A stretch of 64,000 nt of DNA from an uncultured Lachnospiraceae bacterium (GCA_910579275.1 CAJTTO010000005.1:79506-143505), one strand, 5' to 3'. Shown: positions 9,569-18,365, counted from the first letter of the stretch. Notes: generated by a model not told the origin, from the letters alone. Numbers and translations: made by a program.

Positions 9569-9952
9569 TCATATTTCATTGGTCTTTATATAATCGACCA
9601 GCTGGGCGATAACCGCCTTGTTTGTCGGTCTGATCGTCCCGTTTCCATAAATCTCCCCGAAAAATTCCCTCAAAGTTTCAGGCTCTCCCTGCAACCATGC
9701 TGTCTCTATTGCATTGCGTATCGCACGTTCCACCTGTTTATCTGATGTATCAAAACGCTTTGCCACTGTCGGATACAAGCGTTTCGTAATTGCTGCCAGC
9801 GCTGCAGAATCTCTGTATGCTACCCACACTGCCTCGCGCAGATAGCGGTATCCCCTCTGTCTTGCCTGAAACCCGAGATTAACCATTTGACATGTAGTCT
9901 GTGTGAAAACCCTTACCCGCAAACCTTCTTCATTCATGTTAATCATCATCAA
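9569..9952 (-). CDS. stand-alone Spo0A C-terminal-domain DNA-binding protein (127 aa)
   Basis: The whole protein is one Spo0A C-terminal effector domain. It carries the family hallmarks in order: G-R-YRYLREAV (residues 34-43), ITKRLYPTVAKRF (55-67), VERAIRNAIETAW (74-86) and the closing PTNKAVIAQLVDYI. There is no receiver domain and no aspartate phosphorylation site. In Spo0A this domain binds 0A boxes as a dimer. Here it probably binds DNA without phosphorelay control, or is controlled by its own level. It is embedded between fcl and the first glycosyltransferase, with 8-27 base gaps, so it is co-expressed with polysaccharide genes and is likely their regulator. Confidence 0.85.
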   Translation of the reverse strand: MMMINMNEEGLRVRVFTQTTCQMVNLGFQARQRGYRYLREAVWVAYRDSAALAAITKRLYPTVAKRFDTSDKQVERAIRNAIETAWLQGEPETLREFFGEIYGNGTIRPTNKAVIAQLVDYIKTNEI

Positions 9953-9960
9953 ATTCCACT

Positions 9961-10902
9961 CTACAGTCTGGCTTCGCTCACATTCTCCCTGAACCAGTCA
10001 TAGGCAAGCTGTACACCTTCCTCAAGCTCCACTCGGTGGTTCCATCCGAGATTGTGCAGCTTTGTCACGTCTGTAAGCTTTCTCGGTGTACCATCGGGCA
10101 TGTCCTGATTCCACACAACTTCTCCCTGATATCCGACCACGCGCTGAACTGTGTCCGCCAGCTCCTTAATTGTTACATCCTTTCCTGTACCGATGTTCAC
10201 ATGCTGCTCCCCGCTGTAATTTTCAAGCAGAAAAACGCAGGCATCTGCCATGTCATCTACATGGAGAAACTCGCGCAGCGGCGTACCGGTTCCCCAAAGC
10301 TCTACCTGCGGGAGGTTATTCACCTTCGCATCATGGAACTTCCGAATCATTGCGGGCATTACATGGGAACCTGATAAATCATAATTGTCATATGGTCCAT
10401 ACAAATTTGTCGGCATACAGCTGATAAAATCGTCACCATACTGTCTCTTAAAAAACTTACACATTTCAAGACCGGATATTTTTGCAATGGCATAAGCTTC
10501 ATTCGTCTCCTCCAGAGAACCTGTGAGCAGCGCGTCCTCCGGAATCGGCTGGGGAGCCATTCTGGGATAGATACACGTACTTCCCAGAAACAACAATTTC
10601 TTTACATGGTAGTCATGACTGGACTTAATTACGTTACACTGTATCTGAAGGTTTTCATAGGCAAAATCTGCCGGAGTCGTATTGTTTGCATTGATGCCTC
10701 CGACTTTTGCGGCAGCAAGCACCACCACATCGGGCTTCTCCGCCTCAAAGAAATCCCTGACTGCCTGCTGGTTTGTCAGGTCAAGTTCGCTGTGCGTCCT
10801 GCCAATAATATTTTCATATCCCTTTGCCTTCAAGTTTCTCACAATGGCAGATCCCACCAGTCCCCTGTGCCCTGCCACATAGATTTTATCTGATTTATTC
10901 AT
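9961..10902 (-). CDS. fcl: GDP-L-fucose synthase
   Basis: This enzyme makes GDP-L-fucose from GDP-4-keto-6-deoxymannose by epimerisation and NADPH reduction. The N-terminus IYVAGHRGLVGSAIVRNL is the GxxGxxG nucleotide site, RTHSELDLTN and LFLGSTCIYPR follow, and YAIAKISG contains the catalytic YxxxK. The 313-residue length is normal for the family. I chose the ATG at 10902: GGAGGAAACG lies just upstream, while the in-frame ATG at 10914 overlaps that site. It overlaps the gmd stop by 8 bases (ATGAATAA), which indicates coupling. Together with gmd it supplies fucose for the polysaccharide. Confidence 0.95.
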   Translation of the reverse strand: MNKSDKIYVAGHRGLVGSAIVRNLKAKGYENIIGRTHSELDLTNQQAVRDFFEAEKPDVVVLAAAKVGGINANNTTPADFAYENLQIQCNVIKSSHDYHVKKLLFLGSTCIYPRMAPQPIPEDALLTGSLEETNEAYAIAKISGLEMCKFFKRQYGDDFISCMPTNLYGPYDNYDLSGSHVMPAMIRKFHDAKVNNLPQVELWGTGTPLREFLHVDDMADACVFLLENYSGEQHVNIGTGKDVTIKELADTVQRVVGYQGEVVWNQDMPDGTPRKLTDVTKLHNLGWNHRVELEEGVQLAYDWFRENVSEARL

Positions 10903-11983
10903 CGTTTCCTCCATCCAGACTTCTTTTCATCCGGTATTCCTCACAGGACATTCCTGCAATTTCGCGCAGATCCGCGTCCATCATCATTGATACAAGTCCC
11001 TTGAAGTCAACCTTGCGCTTCCAGCCAAGCTCTTTTTCCGCCTTGGCGGCGTTTCCCCACAAAAATTCCACCTCTGCCGGACGATAGAATTCCGGATTTA
11101 CGTCAACCAGCAGCTTTCCTGTCTCAAAGTCATATCCTTTCTCATTCACGCCGGAACCCTCCCAGCGGATTTTGATGCCAAGCTCCGCAAAGGCAGCCTC
11201 CACAAACTGGCGCACAGTGTGCGTCTCATTCGTTGCAAGGACATAATCCCCAGGCGCTTTCTGCTGCAGCATGAGCCACATCCCTTCGACATAGTCCCCC
11301 GCAAATCCCCAGTCTCTCTTGGCATTCATATTGCCGAGGGAAAGCTTGTCCTGCTTTCCGGCAACAATGTTCGCAATGGCAAGCGTAATTTTTCTGGTCA
11401 CGAAATTTTCACCGCGCCTCGGCGACTCATGGTTGAACAAAATACCGTTGCAGGTGAACATATTATAGGATTCCCTGTAATTCACGGTAATCCAGTAGGA
11501 ATACAATTTTGCCACCCCGTAAGGGCTCTTGGGATAAAATGGTGTTGTCTCGCTCTGCGGCGCAGTCTCGGGAAGCCCGCCGAACAGCTCGGATGTGGAT
11601 GCCTGATAATATCTGCAGTTTCCGCCATTGACCCTGATTGCCTCGAGTAGTTTTAGTGTGCTGACGCCTGTCGCATCTGCCGTATACTCTGGCACGTCAA
11701 AGGAAACACCGACATGTGACTGTGCCGCTAGATTATATACTTCCGTCGGTCTGATTTCTCCGATAATCCGCATGAGATTGGACGAATCCGTCGTGTCCGC
11801 AAAATGCAAAAAGAATTTTACTTTATGGTATTCCGACTTGATCAGATGGTCAATTCGCATTGTATTTGAGATACTGTGCCGTCTGATTAATCCGTGAACC
11901 TCATATCCCTTCTCAAGCAGGAATTCCGCCAGATAAGAGCCGTCCTGCCCCGTGATACCTGTAATAAGCGCAACATTATTCAT
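10895..11983 (-). CDS. gmd: GDP-mannose 4,6-dehydratase
   Basis: This enzyme converts GDP-D-mannose to GDP-4-keto-6-deoxy-D-mannose, the first step to GDP-fucose or GDP-rhamnose. Motifs are ALITGITGQDGSYLAEFLL (NADP site), GLIRRHSI, NLAAQSHV, STSELFGG and SPYGVAKLYSYW with the YxxxK pair. The 362-residue length is normal. The start follows AGGAGG. It is the first gene after a promoter-like sequence at 12047-12075, so it probably heads the operon that runs left into the glycosyltransferases. Confidence 0.95.
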   Translation of the reverse strand: MNNVALITGITGQDGSYLAEFLLEKGYEVHGLIRRHSISNTMRIDHLIKSEYHKVKFFLHFADTTDSSNLMRIIGEIRPTEVYNLAAQSHVGVSFDVPEYTADATGVSTLKLLEAIRVNGGNCRYYQASTSELFGGLPETAPQSETTPFYPKSPYGVAKLYSYWITVNYRESYNMFTCNGILFNHESPRRGENFVTRKITLAIANIVAGKQDKLSLGNMNAKRDWGFAGDYVEGMWLMLQQKAPGDYVLATNETHTVRQFVEAAFAELGIKIRWEGSGVNEKGYDFETGKLLVDVNPEFYRPAEVEFLWGNAAKAEKELGWKRKVDFKGLVSMMMDADLREIAGMSCEEYRMKRSLDGGNDE

Positions 11984-12046
11984 ATTATCTTTCTTTCCTC
12001 CTACAAAAAAACAGAAAAATTTCCAAAATCTTACACTTTCTTTCTT

Positions 12047-12075
12047 AGTATACCTTTAACATGCAAATCTTACAA
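12047..12075 (-). promoter_or_regulatory. candidate sigma-A promoter for the gmd-fcl-exopolysaccharide operon
   Basis: Reading the minus strand, TTGTAA (12075-12070) and TATACT (12052-12047) are separated by exactly 17 bases. The -35 box touches the rmlD stop codon, so the promoter starts a new transcript right after rmlD. The leader before gmd would be about 55 bases. Confidence 0.55.
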
Positions 12076-12936
12076 GCTTTTTATATATTCTGCAATCGCC
12101 TTTTCCCAGTCGGCAAACATATAATCGGTTGTCAGTTTCAGCATGTAATTCTCAAGCACCGAGTATGCCGGTCTTGGCGCCACGATGCCCGATACGTTTT
12201 TGTCGTATTGCTCTGTCGTCACTGTCTCAACCACAGTGGACTTTCCTGCCAGCCGGTAAATCTCCCTTGTAAAATCGGCCCAGTTGGTCATTCCTTCACA
12301 TGTACCGTGAAAAAGTCCGAAATTATCTGTCGGAAGCAGATACGCAATCGCCTTCGCAAGCTCGTCCGCACTCGTCGGAGAGCCAAACTGATCCCCCACT
12401 ACAGTAACCTTCTCATGGTTTTCGGACAAGCCAAGCATCGTGCGGACAAAATTTTTCCCGTCACCGTAAAGCCATGCTGTACGGATAATAAAATATTCCC
12501 TTGAAAACGCTTTTACAAAGTCTTCGCCTGCCAGTTTCGTCTTTCCGTAGACAGCCTTTGGATTCGGCGCAGCAAACTCCGTATACGGTTCCTTCGCCTG
12601 TCCGTCAAACACATAATCCGTGGAAATGTGCATCAGCTTTGCATGGTTTCCTGCCGCCGCGATTGCAAGGTTCCTTGGTCCTATCGCATTAATTTTATAT
12701 GCATTGTCGATATCCGTCTCACACCCGTTGACATTTGTGTGCGCGGCGCAGTTTATAATCGCATATGGTTTGATTTCCGACACAAAACGGTTTACCGCAT
12801 CAATGTCTGTGATATCCAGTTCCCCGACATCCGTATTCACACAAGTATACTCCGCGTTATTTTCATAGATTTTGTTTATTGCGCGCCCAAGCTGTCCGTT
12901 ACTGCCCGTAACAATTATCTTTTTCATCACATTCAC
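12070..12936 (-). CDS. rfbD: dTDP-4-dehydrorhamnose reductase family protein
   Basis: This is a short-chain dehydrogenase of the RmlD family, which reduces dTDP-4-keto-L-rhamnose to dTDP-L-rhamnose in the cytoplasm. Seen are IIVTGSNGQLGRAI (NAD(P) site), DITDIDAVNRFV, INCAAHTNVNGCE, HISTDYVFDG and YGKTKLAGE with YxxxK. Length is normal. I kept the first start at 12936, with AAAGGAAAA upstream; a second ATG at 12927 gives the same protein less three residues. No rmlA, rmlB or rmlC is in the window, so the substrate must come from genes elsewhere. It sits just upstream of the fucose operon and may be transcribed separately. Confidence 0.85.
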   Translation of the reverse strand: MNVMKKIIVTGSNGQLGRAINKIYENNAEYTCVNTDVGELDITDIDAVNRFVSEIKPYAIINCAAHTNVNGCETDIDNAYKINAIGPRNLAIAAAGNHAKLMHISTDYVFDGQAKEPYTEFAAPNPKAVYGKTKLAGEDFVKAFSREYFIIRTAWLYGDGKNFVRTMLGLSENHEKVTVVGDQFGSPTSADELAKAIAYLLPTDNFGLFHGTCEGMTNWADFTREIYRLAGKSTVVETVTTEQYDKNVSGIVAPRPAYSVLENYMLKLTTDYMFADWEKAIAEYIKSL

Positions 12937-13044
12937 TTTTATTTTCCTTTCCGACTTATCCTATCTTATTTTTGCTCGCCAGTCGTTAGTCTATACGTCC
13001 AACAATATATTTCCTACACACAGAAACCTGTCCCTTACATACAA

Positions 13045-13069
13045 TCAGCCCGAATATGCTTCGGGCTGA
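13045..13069 (-). terminator. Rho-independent terminator after HPr
   Basis: A perfect 10-bp stem (TCAGCCCGAA with TTCGGGCTGA) and a 5-base loop lie 10 bases past the HPr stop. On the minus strand the stem is followed by TTGTATGT. It separates the HPr/glmM block from rmlD. Confidence 0.75.
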
Positions 13070-13078
13070 CAATCTCCT

Positions 13079-13342
13079 CTACTCGCCTAAGCCGTCCTCG
13101 ATTACCTTTACGATATGGGACAAGGCTTCTTTCTCATCTGAACCATCACAAAAAATTTCAATCTCGTCGCCGCATTTTATACATGCACCAAGTACGCTGA
13201 GAACACTCTTTGCATTTGCTGTATTTCCGCGGAATGTAAACGTAATGAGCGCGCCAAACTGCATCGCTTCCTTACACAGTATTCCGGCCGGACGCAGATG
13301 CAGCCCTGTTGGGTTTTTAATCACTACCTTCTGGCTAACCAT
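13079..13342 (-). CDS. ptsH: phosphocarrier protein HPr
   Basis: This 87-residue protein has both HPr phosphorylation sites: His15 in NPTGLHLRPAG, which accepts phosphate from enzyme I, and Ser46 in NAKSVLSVLG, the HPr kinase site used in Firmicutes catabolite repression. The presence of His15 argues against a Crh paralogue. It carries phosphate for PTS sugar uptake in the cytoplasm. It follows glmM by 72 bases and ends at a strong terminator, so it may be the last gene of the recD2-to-glmM row or have its own promoter. No enzyme I gene is adjacent. Confidence 0.95.
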   Translation of the reverse strand: MVSQKVVIKNPTGLHLRPAGILCKEAMQFGALITFTFRGNTANAKSVLSVLGACIKCGDEIEIFCDGSDEKEALSHIVKVIEDGLGE

Positions 13343-13414
13343 ATCCCATACCTCCGTATCTTAGAAATTTTATCACTATTTCTACCATGCGTTCGTGTGC
13401 CGCTGCGGCTGCGG

Positions 13415-14764
13415 TTACAGCATCACATTCTGTATCAGCTCCGCAAGCTCCCGCGCTTCCTTCTCTATCAGCTTCTGATCCTTTCCCTCGATCATCACAC
13501 GCACAAGCGGCTCTGTTCCCGAAGGTCTGATCAGAACCCTTCCCTCATCCGCAAACTTGGCGCTCACATGTTCAATTGCCTCCGCAATCTCCGCGTACTC
13601 CATATAGCTGTCCTTTTTGTGGTTGGGCACCCTCGCACCTACAAGCGCCTGCGGGAGCACTGTCATAACCGTGGCAAGCTCCGACAACGTTTTACCCGTC
13701 TCAACCATGACCTGCAAAAGGTGAAGCGCGCTGAGCAGTCCGTCGCCTGTCGTGTTTTCATCCAGAAAAATAATGTGCCCTGACTGTTCTCCTCCGAGGT
13801 TTGCACCAATCTCAAGCATCCGCTCCAAAACATACCGGTCTCCCACTTTCGTCTGCTCGATATTGATTCCGTTTTCCTTTCCCATCAGGAAAAATCCAAG
13901 GTTGCTCATCACTGTCGCGACAATCGTGTTGTCCTTGAGCGTGCCTTTCGCTTTCATGTGATTTCCGATGATTGCCATAATCTCATCACCGTCCACCTGC
14001 TTTCCGTTCTCATCCACGGCGAGCAGCCTGTCGGCATCTCCGTCAAAAGCAAGCCCTATGTTGGCTTTCTCGTACACAACCCTCGCCTGAAGCTCTTCCA
14101 TATGTGTCGAGCCGCAGTTGGCATTGATGTTCGTTCCGTCGGGATTATTGTGTATCGCGACAATCTCCGCTCCCAGCTCTTTAAGTGTCTCAATAGATGT
14201 GTAGTAAGAAGCCCCCTCGGCGCAGTCCACCACAATCTTCATCCCCTGTAAGTCCACTGGCACGGCACGCACCGCATGGTTGATGTACTCTTCCCTTGCA
14301 TCTGTGCGGTATTTTATCTTCCCCACACTCGGCCCTGTCGGAAACTGAACGTCTTTCATGCCCTTGTTAATCAGTTCCTCTATCTCATCTTCCATCGAAT
14401 CGGGCAGCTTAAACCCGTTGCCGTCAAAAAATTTGATACCGTTAAATTCAACCGGATTATGTGACGCCGAAATTACGACTCCCGCATCAACCCTGTATCT
14501 TTTGGTCAGATAGGCAATTGCCGGGGTCGGAATGACACCCACATACACAACATTCGCACCGACCGAACAAGCTCCCGCCATCAAGGCGTTCGCTAGCATA
14601 CCTCCTGAAATCCGCGTGTCACAGCCCACCATGATTGTCGGCTTGTGCGCGTTTTCCTTTGACAGCACATATGCGCCTGCCTGCCCCAGCTGCATTGCAA
14701 GAAGTGGTGTGAGTTCATCGTTTGCCACTCCCCTTACTCCGTCTGTTCCAAACAATCTTGCCAT
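13415..14764 (-). CDS. glmM: phosphoglucosamine mutase
   Basis: This enzyme interconverts glucosamine-6-phosphate and glucosamine-1-phosphate on the way to UDP-GlcNAc for peptidoglycan. The N-terminus MARLFGTDGVRG is diagnostic. The phosphoserine is Ser101 in VVISASHNP, the magnesium site is FDGDADR near residue 240, and the C-terminal phosphate loop is RPSGTEPLVRVMIEG. The length of 449 is normal. It is third in the conserved cdaA-ybbR-glmM order known from Bacillus, where GlmM also binds and inhibits CdaA. That genetic link predicts coupling of c-di-AMP levels to wall precursor supply. Confidence 0.97.
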   Translation of the reverse strand: MARLFGTDGVRGVANDELTPLLAMQLGQAGAYVLSKENAHKPTIMVGCDTRISGGMLANALMAGACSVGANVVYVGVIPTPAIAYLTKRYRVDAGVVISASHNPVEFNGIKFFDGNGFKLPDSMEDEIEELINKGMKDVQFPTGPSVGKIKYRTDAREEYINHAVRAVPVDLQGMKIVVDCAEGASYYTSIETLKELGAEIVAIHNNPDGTNINANCGSTHMEELQARVVYEKANIGLAFDGDADRLLAVDENGKQVDGDEIMAIIGNHMKAKGTLKDNTIVATVMSNLGFFLMGKENGINIEQTKVGDRYVLERMLEIGANLGGEQSGHIIFLDENTTGDGLLSALHLLQVMVETGKTLSELATVMTVLPQALVGARVPNHKKDSYMEYAEIAEAIEHVSAKFADEGRVLIRPSGTEPLVRVMIEGKDQKLIEKEARELAELIQNVML

Positions 14765-14808
14765 TTCTCTAATCCTCCAAATTTATTATTTGCCGCCTAG
14801 CAATAAGA

Positions 14809-16122
14809 CTACTCCGTCTCATTATCAATTGTCCCAACCTCGACTGTCATCTTGTACGGCTCTGCAAGTGTCACATTGTCAGGAAGGTTGAATGTAATAT
14901 CGCCCTGATAGTTTCCGACATCCCACTGCTGCAGTCCCAGATTTTCCAGCATCAGATTCATGTCAATGACACCGATAATTTCCTCTGCGTTCACGACATC
15001 CACCGCAGCCTGTGTTCCTGATATGCGAATCACATAGCTATCTTTGTCCACCAGTTCTTTTAGTGTAATCTGAAATCCTTCCGGCTTATACCCGGCCGCA
15101 AAGTTTCTTGCCGGTATCTCAAGCTCTTTTGTCACAAGCTTCTCAATTTCGATGGTGACGCTCACATTGCCGCTAAAGCTGCTGTCCGCAAACTGAACGC
15201 CGCTCGGCAGATATTTTTTGACATTGACAATCGTGGTCGTGCTCTCTGTCAAATCCTCCGCACTCAGTGCAGGATCTGCGACAGTAATTCTTGAGACATT
15301 GTCCAGCACGCTGCTTCTTCCGGCTATCGTTACTGTTTCCGGCACGCTGACAACATCCTTGCCCACAATGTATCCGGCCTCTGGTTCGCCCTGAATCGTA
15401 AACTCCAGCGGAACCTCCTTTGTCGCCAGAATGGATACCGATACATTGACAGTAGAAATGTTCATCTTGATAGAGTTGCTCTTAATCTCATTGTCATCCG
15501 CGTCATATATCTTCAAATCAACACTGGTGCTGATATCAGAGGAACTTCCCTCAATGTTTGCAACCGCCTCAACATGGTCAATCTCCATAATCAGCGACTC
15601 CGGACCTGAAAACCTTACGACATTCGGGCTTGCAAGTGCCCTCTCAGCCACATACCCTTCTGCAGGCTCCCCCGAAACAGAGGCAAGAATTGATTTCTGA
15701 ATACTTTTTCTGTTCTCTATCAGAAGTTTCACATTGTCTATATTCGTTTTAAAGTCAAGCTCCGAGTTGTTCCTTGCACTTGAGACTTCAATCCCGACCG
15801 TGTTCATAAACGTAAGCTTCGACATGTCAGCCACCGCCCGAAGATCGTCCCGCGCAATGTTATCGAGCACAGAGCGCTTCCCCATCACAACGACATTGAC
15901 ATAATTCGTCCCGTCAAGAATTTCATAGACCTTTCCCTCGCTCGTCACTACGTCCTCATTGATAATTTCCACAGGAATATTGCTAAAAGGCTTTTTCTCC
16001 ACAGGATCCGTTATGCTGTTCACCACGAACCACAGGCCGCAGGACACGACAACGGCAAGAAGCTTCAGTCCAAAATTGTGTGTGAGAATCCCCACGACCT
16101 TCCTTAATATATTACTTTTCAT
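14809..16122 (-). CDS. cdaR: YbbR-domain protein, regulator of the c-di-AMP cyclase
   Basis: The protein has one N-terminal span (about 15-35) followed by about 400 extracytoplasmic residues made of repeated YbbR modules. Repeated patterns such as VEIINEDV, LEFTIQGEPEAGYIVG and IPARNFAAGYKPEG mark at least three modules. In Bacillus the YbbR/CdaR protein binds CdaA and tunes its activity. It overlaps cdaA by 11 bases and precedes glmM by 44 bases, so the three are co-expressed. The usual family length is 400-480. The symbol follows the Bacillus usage and must not be confused with the sugar-diacid regulator of the same name. Confidence 0.9.
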   Translation of the reverse strand: MKSNILRKVVGILTHNFGLKLLAVVVSCGLWFVVNSITDPVEKKPFSNIPVEIINEDVVTSEGKVYEILDGTNYVNVVVMGKRSVLDNIARDDLRAVADMSKLTFMNTVGIEVSSARNNSELDFKTNIDNVKLLIENRKSIQKSILASVSGEPAEGYVAERALASPNVVRFSGPESLIMEIDHVEAVANIEGSSSDISTSVDLKIYDADDNEIKSNSIKMNISTVNVSVSILATKEVPLEFTIQGEPEAGYIVGKDVVSVPETVTIAGRSSVLDNVSRITVADPALSAEDLTESTTTIVNVKKYLPSGVQFADSSFSGNVSVTIEIEKLVTKELEIPARNFAAGYKPEGFQITLKELVDKDSYVIRISGTQAAVDVVNAEEIIGVIDMNLMLENLGLQQWDVGNYQGDITFNLPDNVTLAEPYKMTVEVGTIDNETE

Positions 16123-16984
16123 CCTTAGCCCTACCTTTCCAGAGCCTGCGCTTCTTATTCTCCTCCACTTCCTTATTCTGTATCATGCTCAGTTTCTCGC
16201 GGAGCCCATTCGCGTCAAGGCTGCGGTATAGACGTCCTTCATAGGTCACGCTCACATTTCCGGTCTCCTCGGAAACAATAATCGTAAGCGCATCCGTCAC
16301 CTCCGAAACGCCCACGCCGGCACGGTGCCTTGTTCCCAGCTCCTTGCTGATTTCCATATTGTCAGACAGCGGCAGATAGCAGGTTGCCGATACAACCCTG
16401 TTGCCGCGTATAATGACCGCCCCGTCGTGAAGCGGCGTATTATGTTCAAAGATATTAATCAGAAGCTGGCTGGATATCAGACCATCAACCTCAATACCTG
16501 TTCTTTCGTACTCAGTCAGCAGTACGTTCTGCTCTATCACCATAAGCGCACCTGTCTTCACCTTGCCCATCTCAAAACTTGCCTTTACCAGGTCGTTTAC
16601 TGTCTTGTCAGAAAAGCGTTCATCCGCCGGCTTTTCGAATGAGACAAAGTTGGAAATAAAATTTTTCCGCCCCAGCTCCTCGAGTGCGTGCCGCAGTTCC
16701 GGCTGCAGAATAACAATAATCGCAGTGACAGCCAGACCCAGCACATTTTTCACAATCCACATGATTGTGTTCATTTCAAACAAAATTGCCAGCAAAATAA
16801 ACACCAGTATAATGATGATTCCCTTCATCAGAAGCCACACTTTTGTGTGTTTTGCCCATGCCATGATATGATACAGCAAAAAGGATATAATGATTACCTC
16901 CACTATATCCTCCCACTCTACGTTCAGACTATGCAATGACCAGTTCACAAAATATGAACCAAAGCGTTCAAGAAACCTTTCCAT
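16112..16984 (-). CDS. cdaA: membrane diadenylate cyclase CdaA
   Basis: This enzyme makes c-di-AMP from two ATP at the inner membrane. Three spans fill residues about 28-95. The DAC domain follows, with the catalytic DGA at 187-189 (LHDGAVII) and RHR at 219-221 (GTRHRAGVG). I chose the ATG at 16984, which has GAGGGA nine bases upstream; an upstream in-frame TTG at 16993 abuts that site with no spacing. Its operon partners are ybbR and glmM. c-di-AMP controls potassium and osmolyte balance in Firmicutes. No ydaO-type riboswitch was seen in the window. Confidence 0.95.
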   Translation of the reverse strand: MERFLERFGSYFVNWSLHSLNVEWEDIVEVIIISFLLYHIMAWAKHTKVWLLMKGIIIILVFILLAILFEMNTIMWIVKNVLGLAVTAIIVILQPELRHALEELGRKNFISNFVSFEKPADERFSDKTVNDLVKASFEMGKVKTGALMVIEQNVLLTEYERTGIEVDGLISSQLLINIFEHNTPLHDGAVIIRGNRVVSATCYLPLSDNMEISKELGTRHRAGVGVSEVTDALTIIVSEETGNVSVTYEGRLYRSLDANGLREKLSMIQNKEVEENKKRRLWKGRAKDEK

Positions 16985-16989
16985 TTCTA

Positions 16990-17946
16990 TCAATCCCTCT
17001 TCTGCTGTCTAACTGCTTTTTCCGGTACCCTGATTGTCTTTACCCTCTTCTGCGGGGCAGCCACCGTATTTTTCGGAACGGCTTTAACATAATAATAATA
17101 TTCGTCATCCTCAAACTGCACAAATTCCGTTCGGGAATAATCGATATTGAATATAAAAAACTCGAGTACCTTAACCAGCAAAACCGACACGACGCTTCCA
17201 ACAATGACACCCATAATGGAGAGCTTCGTATTATACATCAAATCGCCAAATAATAAAATCAATACGTCGAGAAGCGCTCCTGTAATCATCGCGATTGTCC
17301 ACGAATAATCAACACTGAGCCTTCTTATAAAATAAACGACGACAACCGTGGCTGCAAATGCCACAATTGTTATAAACATTGCCTTGTTCCCCAGTAATCC
17401 GTCAATCACATAACGGAACTTTTCAAGCGTCTCATCCTTCTCAAAAGTGTTCAGCATGGATGCACTGTTCGTCATGTAACTGACTGTATAATATGCAATC
17501 GCGCCGCTTGCAACCGACACTGCCGAGACGGGCGTCCCGACAAGTCCCATCGCAATCGGCATCACATATGGTATCTTCAAAATAAAACAAAGCGGTGTCA
17601 GCAATACCGCAATCGTATCGCGCGGTGAAAACCGAAAGTAAAGTATGAACAGCAGCAGGAAGACAACAAACGCAACGCCCGCACACTCCAGAGAGAATTT
17701 GTACAGATGCCCAAGCGTCACTCCTGCAGCTACAAACACGATAAAATTCATCGGGAGGAACGAGCACATCAGCGACAGTACCATCACCACGGTAAACCGT
17801 TTGAGCTCTCCCATATAACCGATGCTGTTGTTTATCATAATCAGCGTCAGCAGTGCCAGCAGAAACTTCATAACCGGCGTGATATATAATTCATACTTAC
17901 TATAAAACTTTTTTAACTGTTCTCTGTAAACCAAAAGGGTCGTCAT
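16990..17946 (-). CDS. unknown multi-span membrane protein (318 aa)
   Basis: I do not recognise the family. After a polar N-terminus there are about eight hydrophobic segments between residues 22 and 265 (for example FLLALLTLIMI, FTVVMVLSLMC, FIVFVAAGVTLG, VAFVVFLLLFIL, AMFITIVAFAATVVVVYFI). An acidic, tyrosine-rich stretch (FEDDEYYYYVKA) and a basic tail rich in K, R and V follow. It lies between a 138-residue membrane protein (2-base gap) and cdaA (5-base gap), so it is very likely co-translated with the c-di-AMP cyclase. A role as transporter or scaffold near CdaA is only a guess. Confidence 0.7.
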   Translation of the reverse strand: MTTLLVYREQLKKFYSKYELYITPVMKFLLALLTLIMINNSIGYMGELKRFTVVMVLSLMCSFLPMNFIVFVAAGVTLGHLYKFSLECAGVAFVVFLLLFILYFRFSPRDTIAVLLTPLCFILKIPYVMPIAMGLVGTPVSAVSVASGAIAYYTVSYMTNSASMLNTFEKDETLEKFRYVIDGLLGNKAMFITIVAFAATVVVVYFIRRLSVDYSWTIAMITGALLDVLILLFGDLMYNTKLSIMGVIVGSVVSVLLVKVLEFFIFNIDYSRTEFVQFEDDEYYYYVKAVPKNTVAAPQKRVKTIRVPEKAVRQQKRD

Positions 17947-17948
17947 GA

Positions 17949-18365
17949 TTAAATCTCCTTGTAATCCCTGTTTTTTACTTCCTTGTCATAGAGATAAGAA
18001 AGTTTCTTGAGATTGTTGTAATAGATCTTCAGGCTCCTTCTCGCCTTTGCATAGCGATACGTATAAACCCCGTAGGAAACAAATGCATATGCAGCCGTAA
18101 AGATCAGATAATCAACGATCACGTTCTTCGCAAGTGCAAACAAATCCACTTTGTAGATATCCGCCATGAAGACTTCAAAATCGTACAGGATATACATTGC
18201 AAAAATAATTACAAACGCGATTGTGCCGCTGATGATGGATTTGATTACCTGCAGTCCGATATAGTCACCCCGAAAGTAACTGCCTATCGCCACGTTTTTC
18301 TTTCCCTCATCAGCCTCATAGCACGCCATTTTGGTCATCAATTTGATTCTTTCTTCATTTAACAT
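17949..18365 (-). CDS. unknown small membrane protein with two spans (138 aa)
   Basis: Two hydrophobic segments (about 44-62, SGTIAFVIIFAMYILY, and 80-100, VIVDYLIFTAAYAFVSYGVY) are flanked by a charged N-terminus and a basic, tyrosine-rich C-terminal helix that may form a short coiled coil. The start has AAGGAA upstream. It is 2 bases ahead of the 318-residue membrane protein, so the pair is probably coupled and may form a complex. I know no function for it. Confidence 0.65.
   Translation of the reverse strand: MLNEERIKLMTKMACYEADEGKKNVAIGSYFRGDYIGLQVIKSIISGTIAFVIIFAMYILYDFEVFMADIYKVDLFALAKNVIVDYLIFTAAYAFVSYGVYTYRYAKARRSLKIYYNNLKKLSYLYDKEVKNRDYKEI

Noticed and set aside
13079..13342. Crh rather than HPr
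   Set aside because: His15 is present as well as Ser46; Crh lacks the histidine.
16112..16984. c-di-AMP riboswitch near cdaA
   Set aside because: There is no room for a ydaO-type aptamer, since the upstream gap is five bases; none was seen elsewhere in the window.
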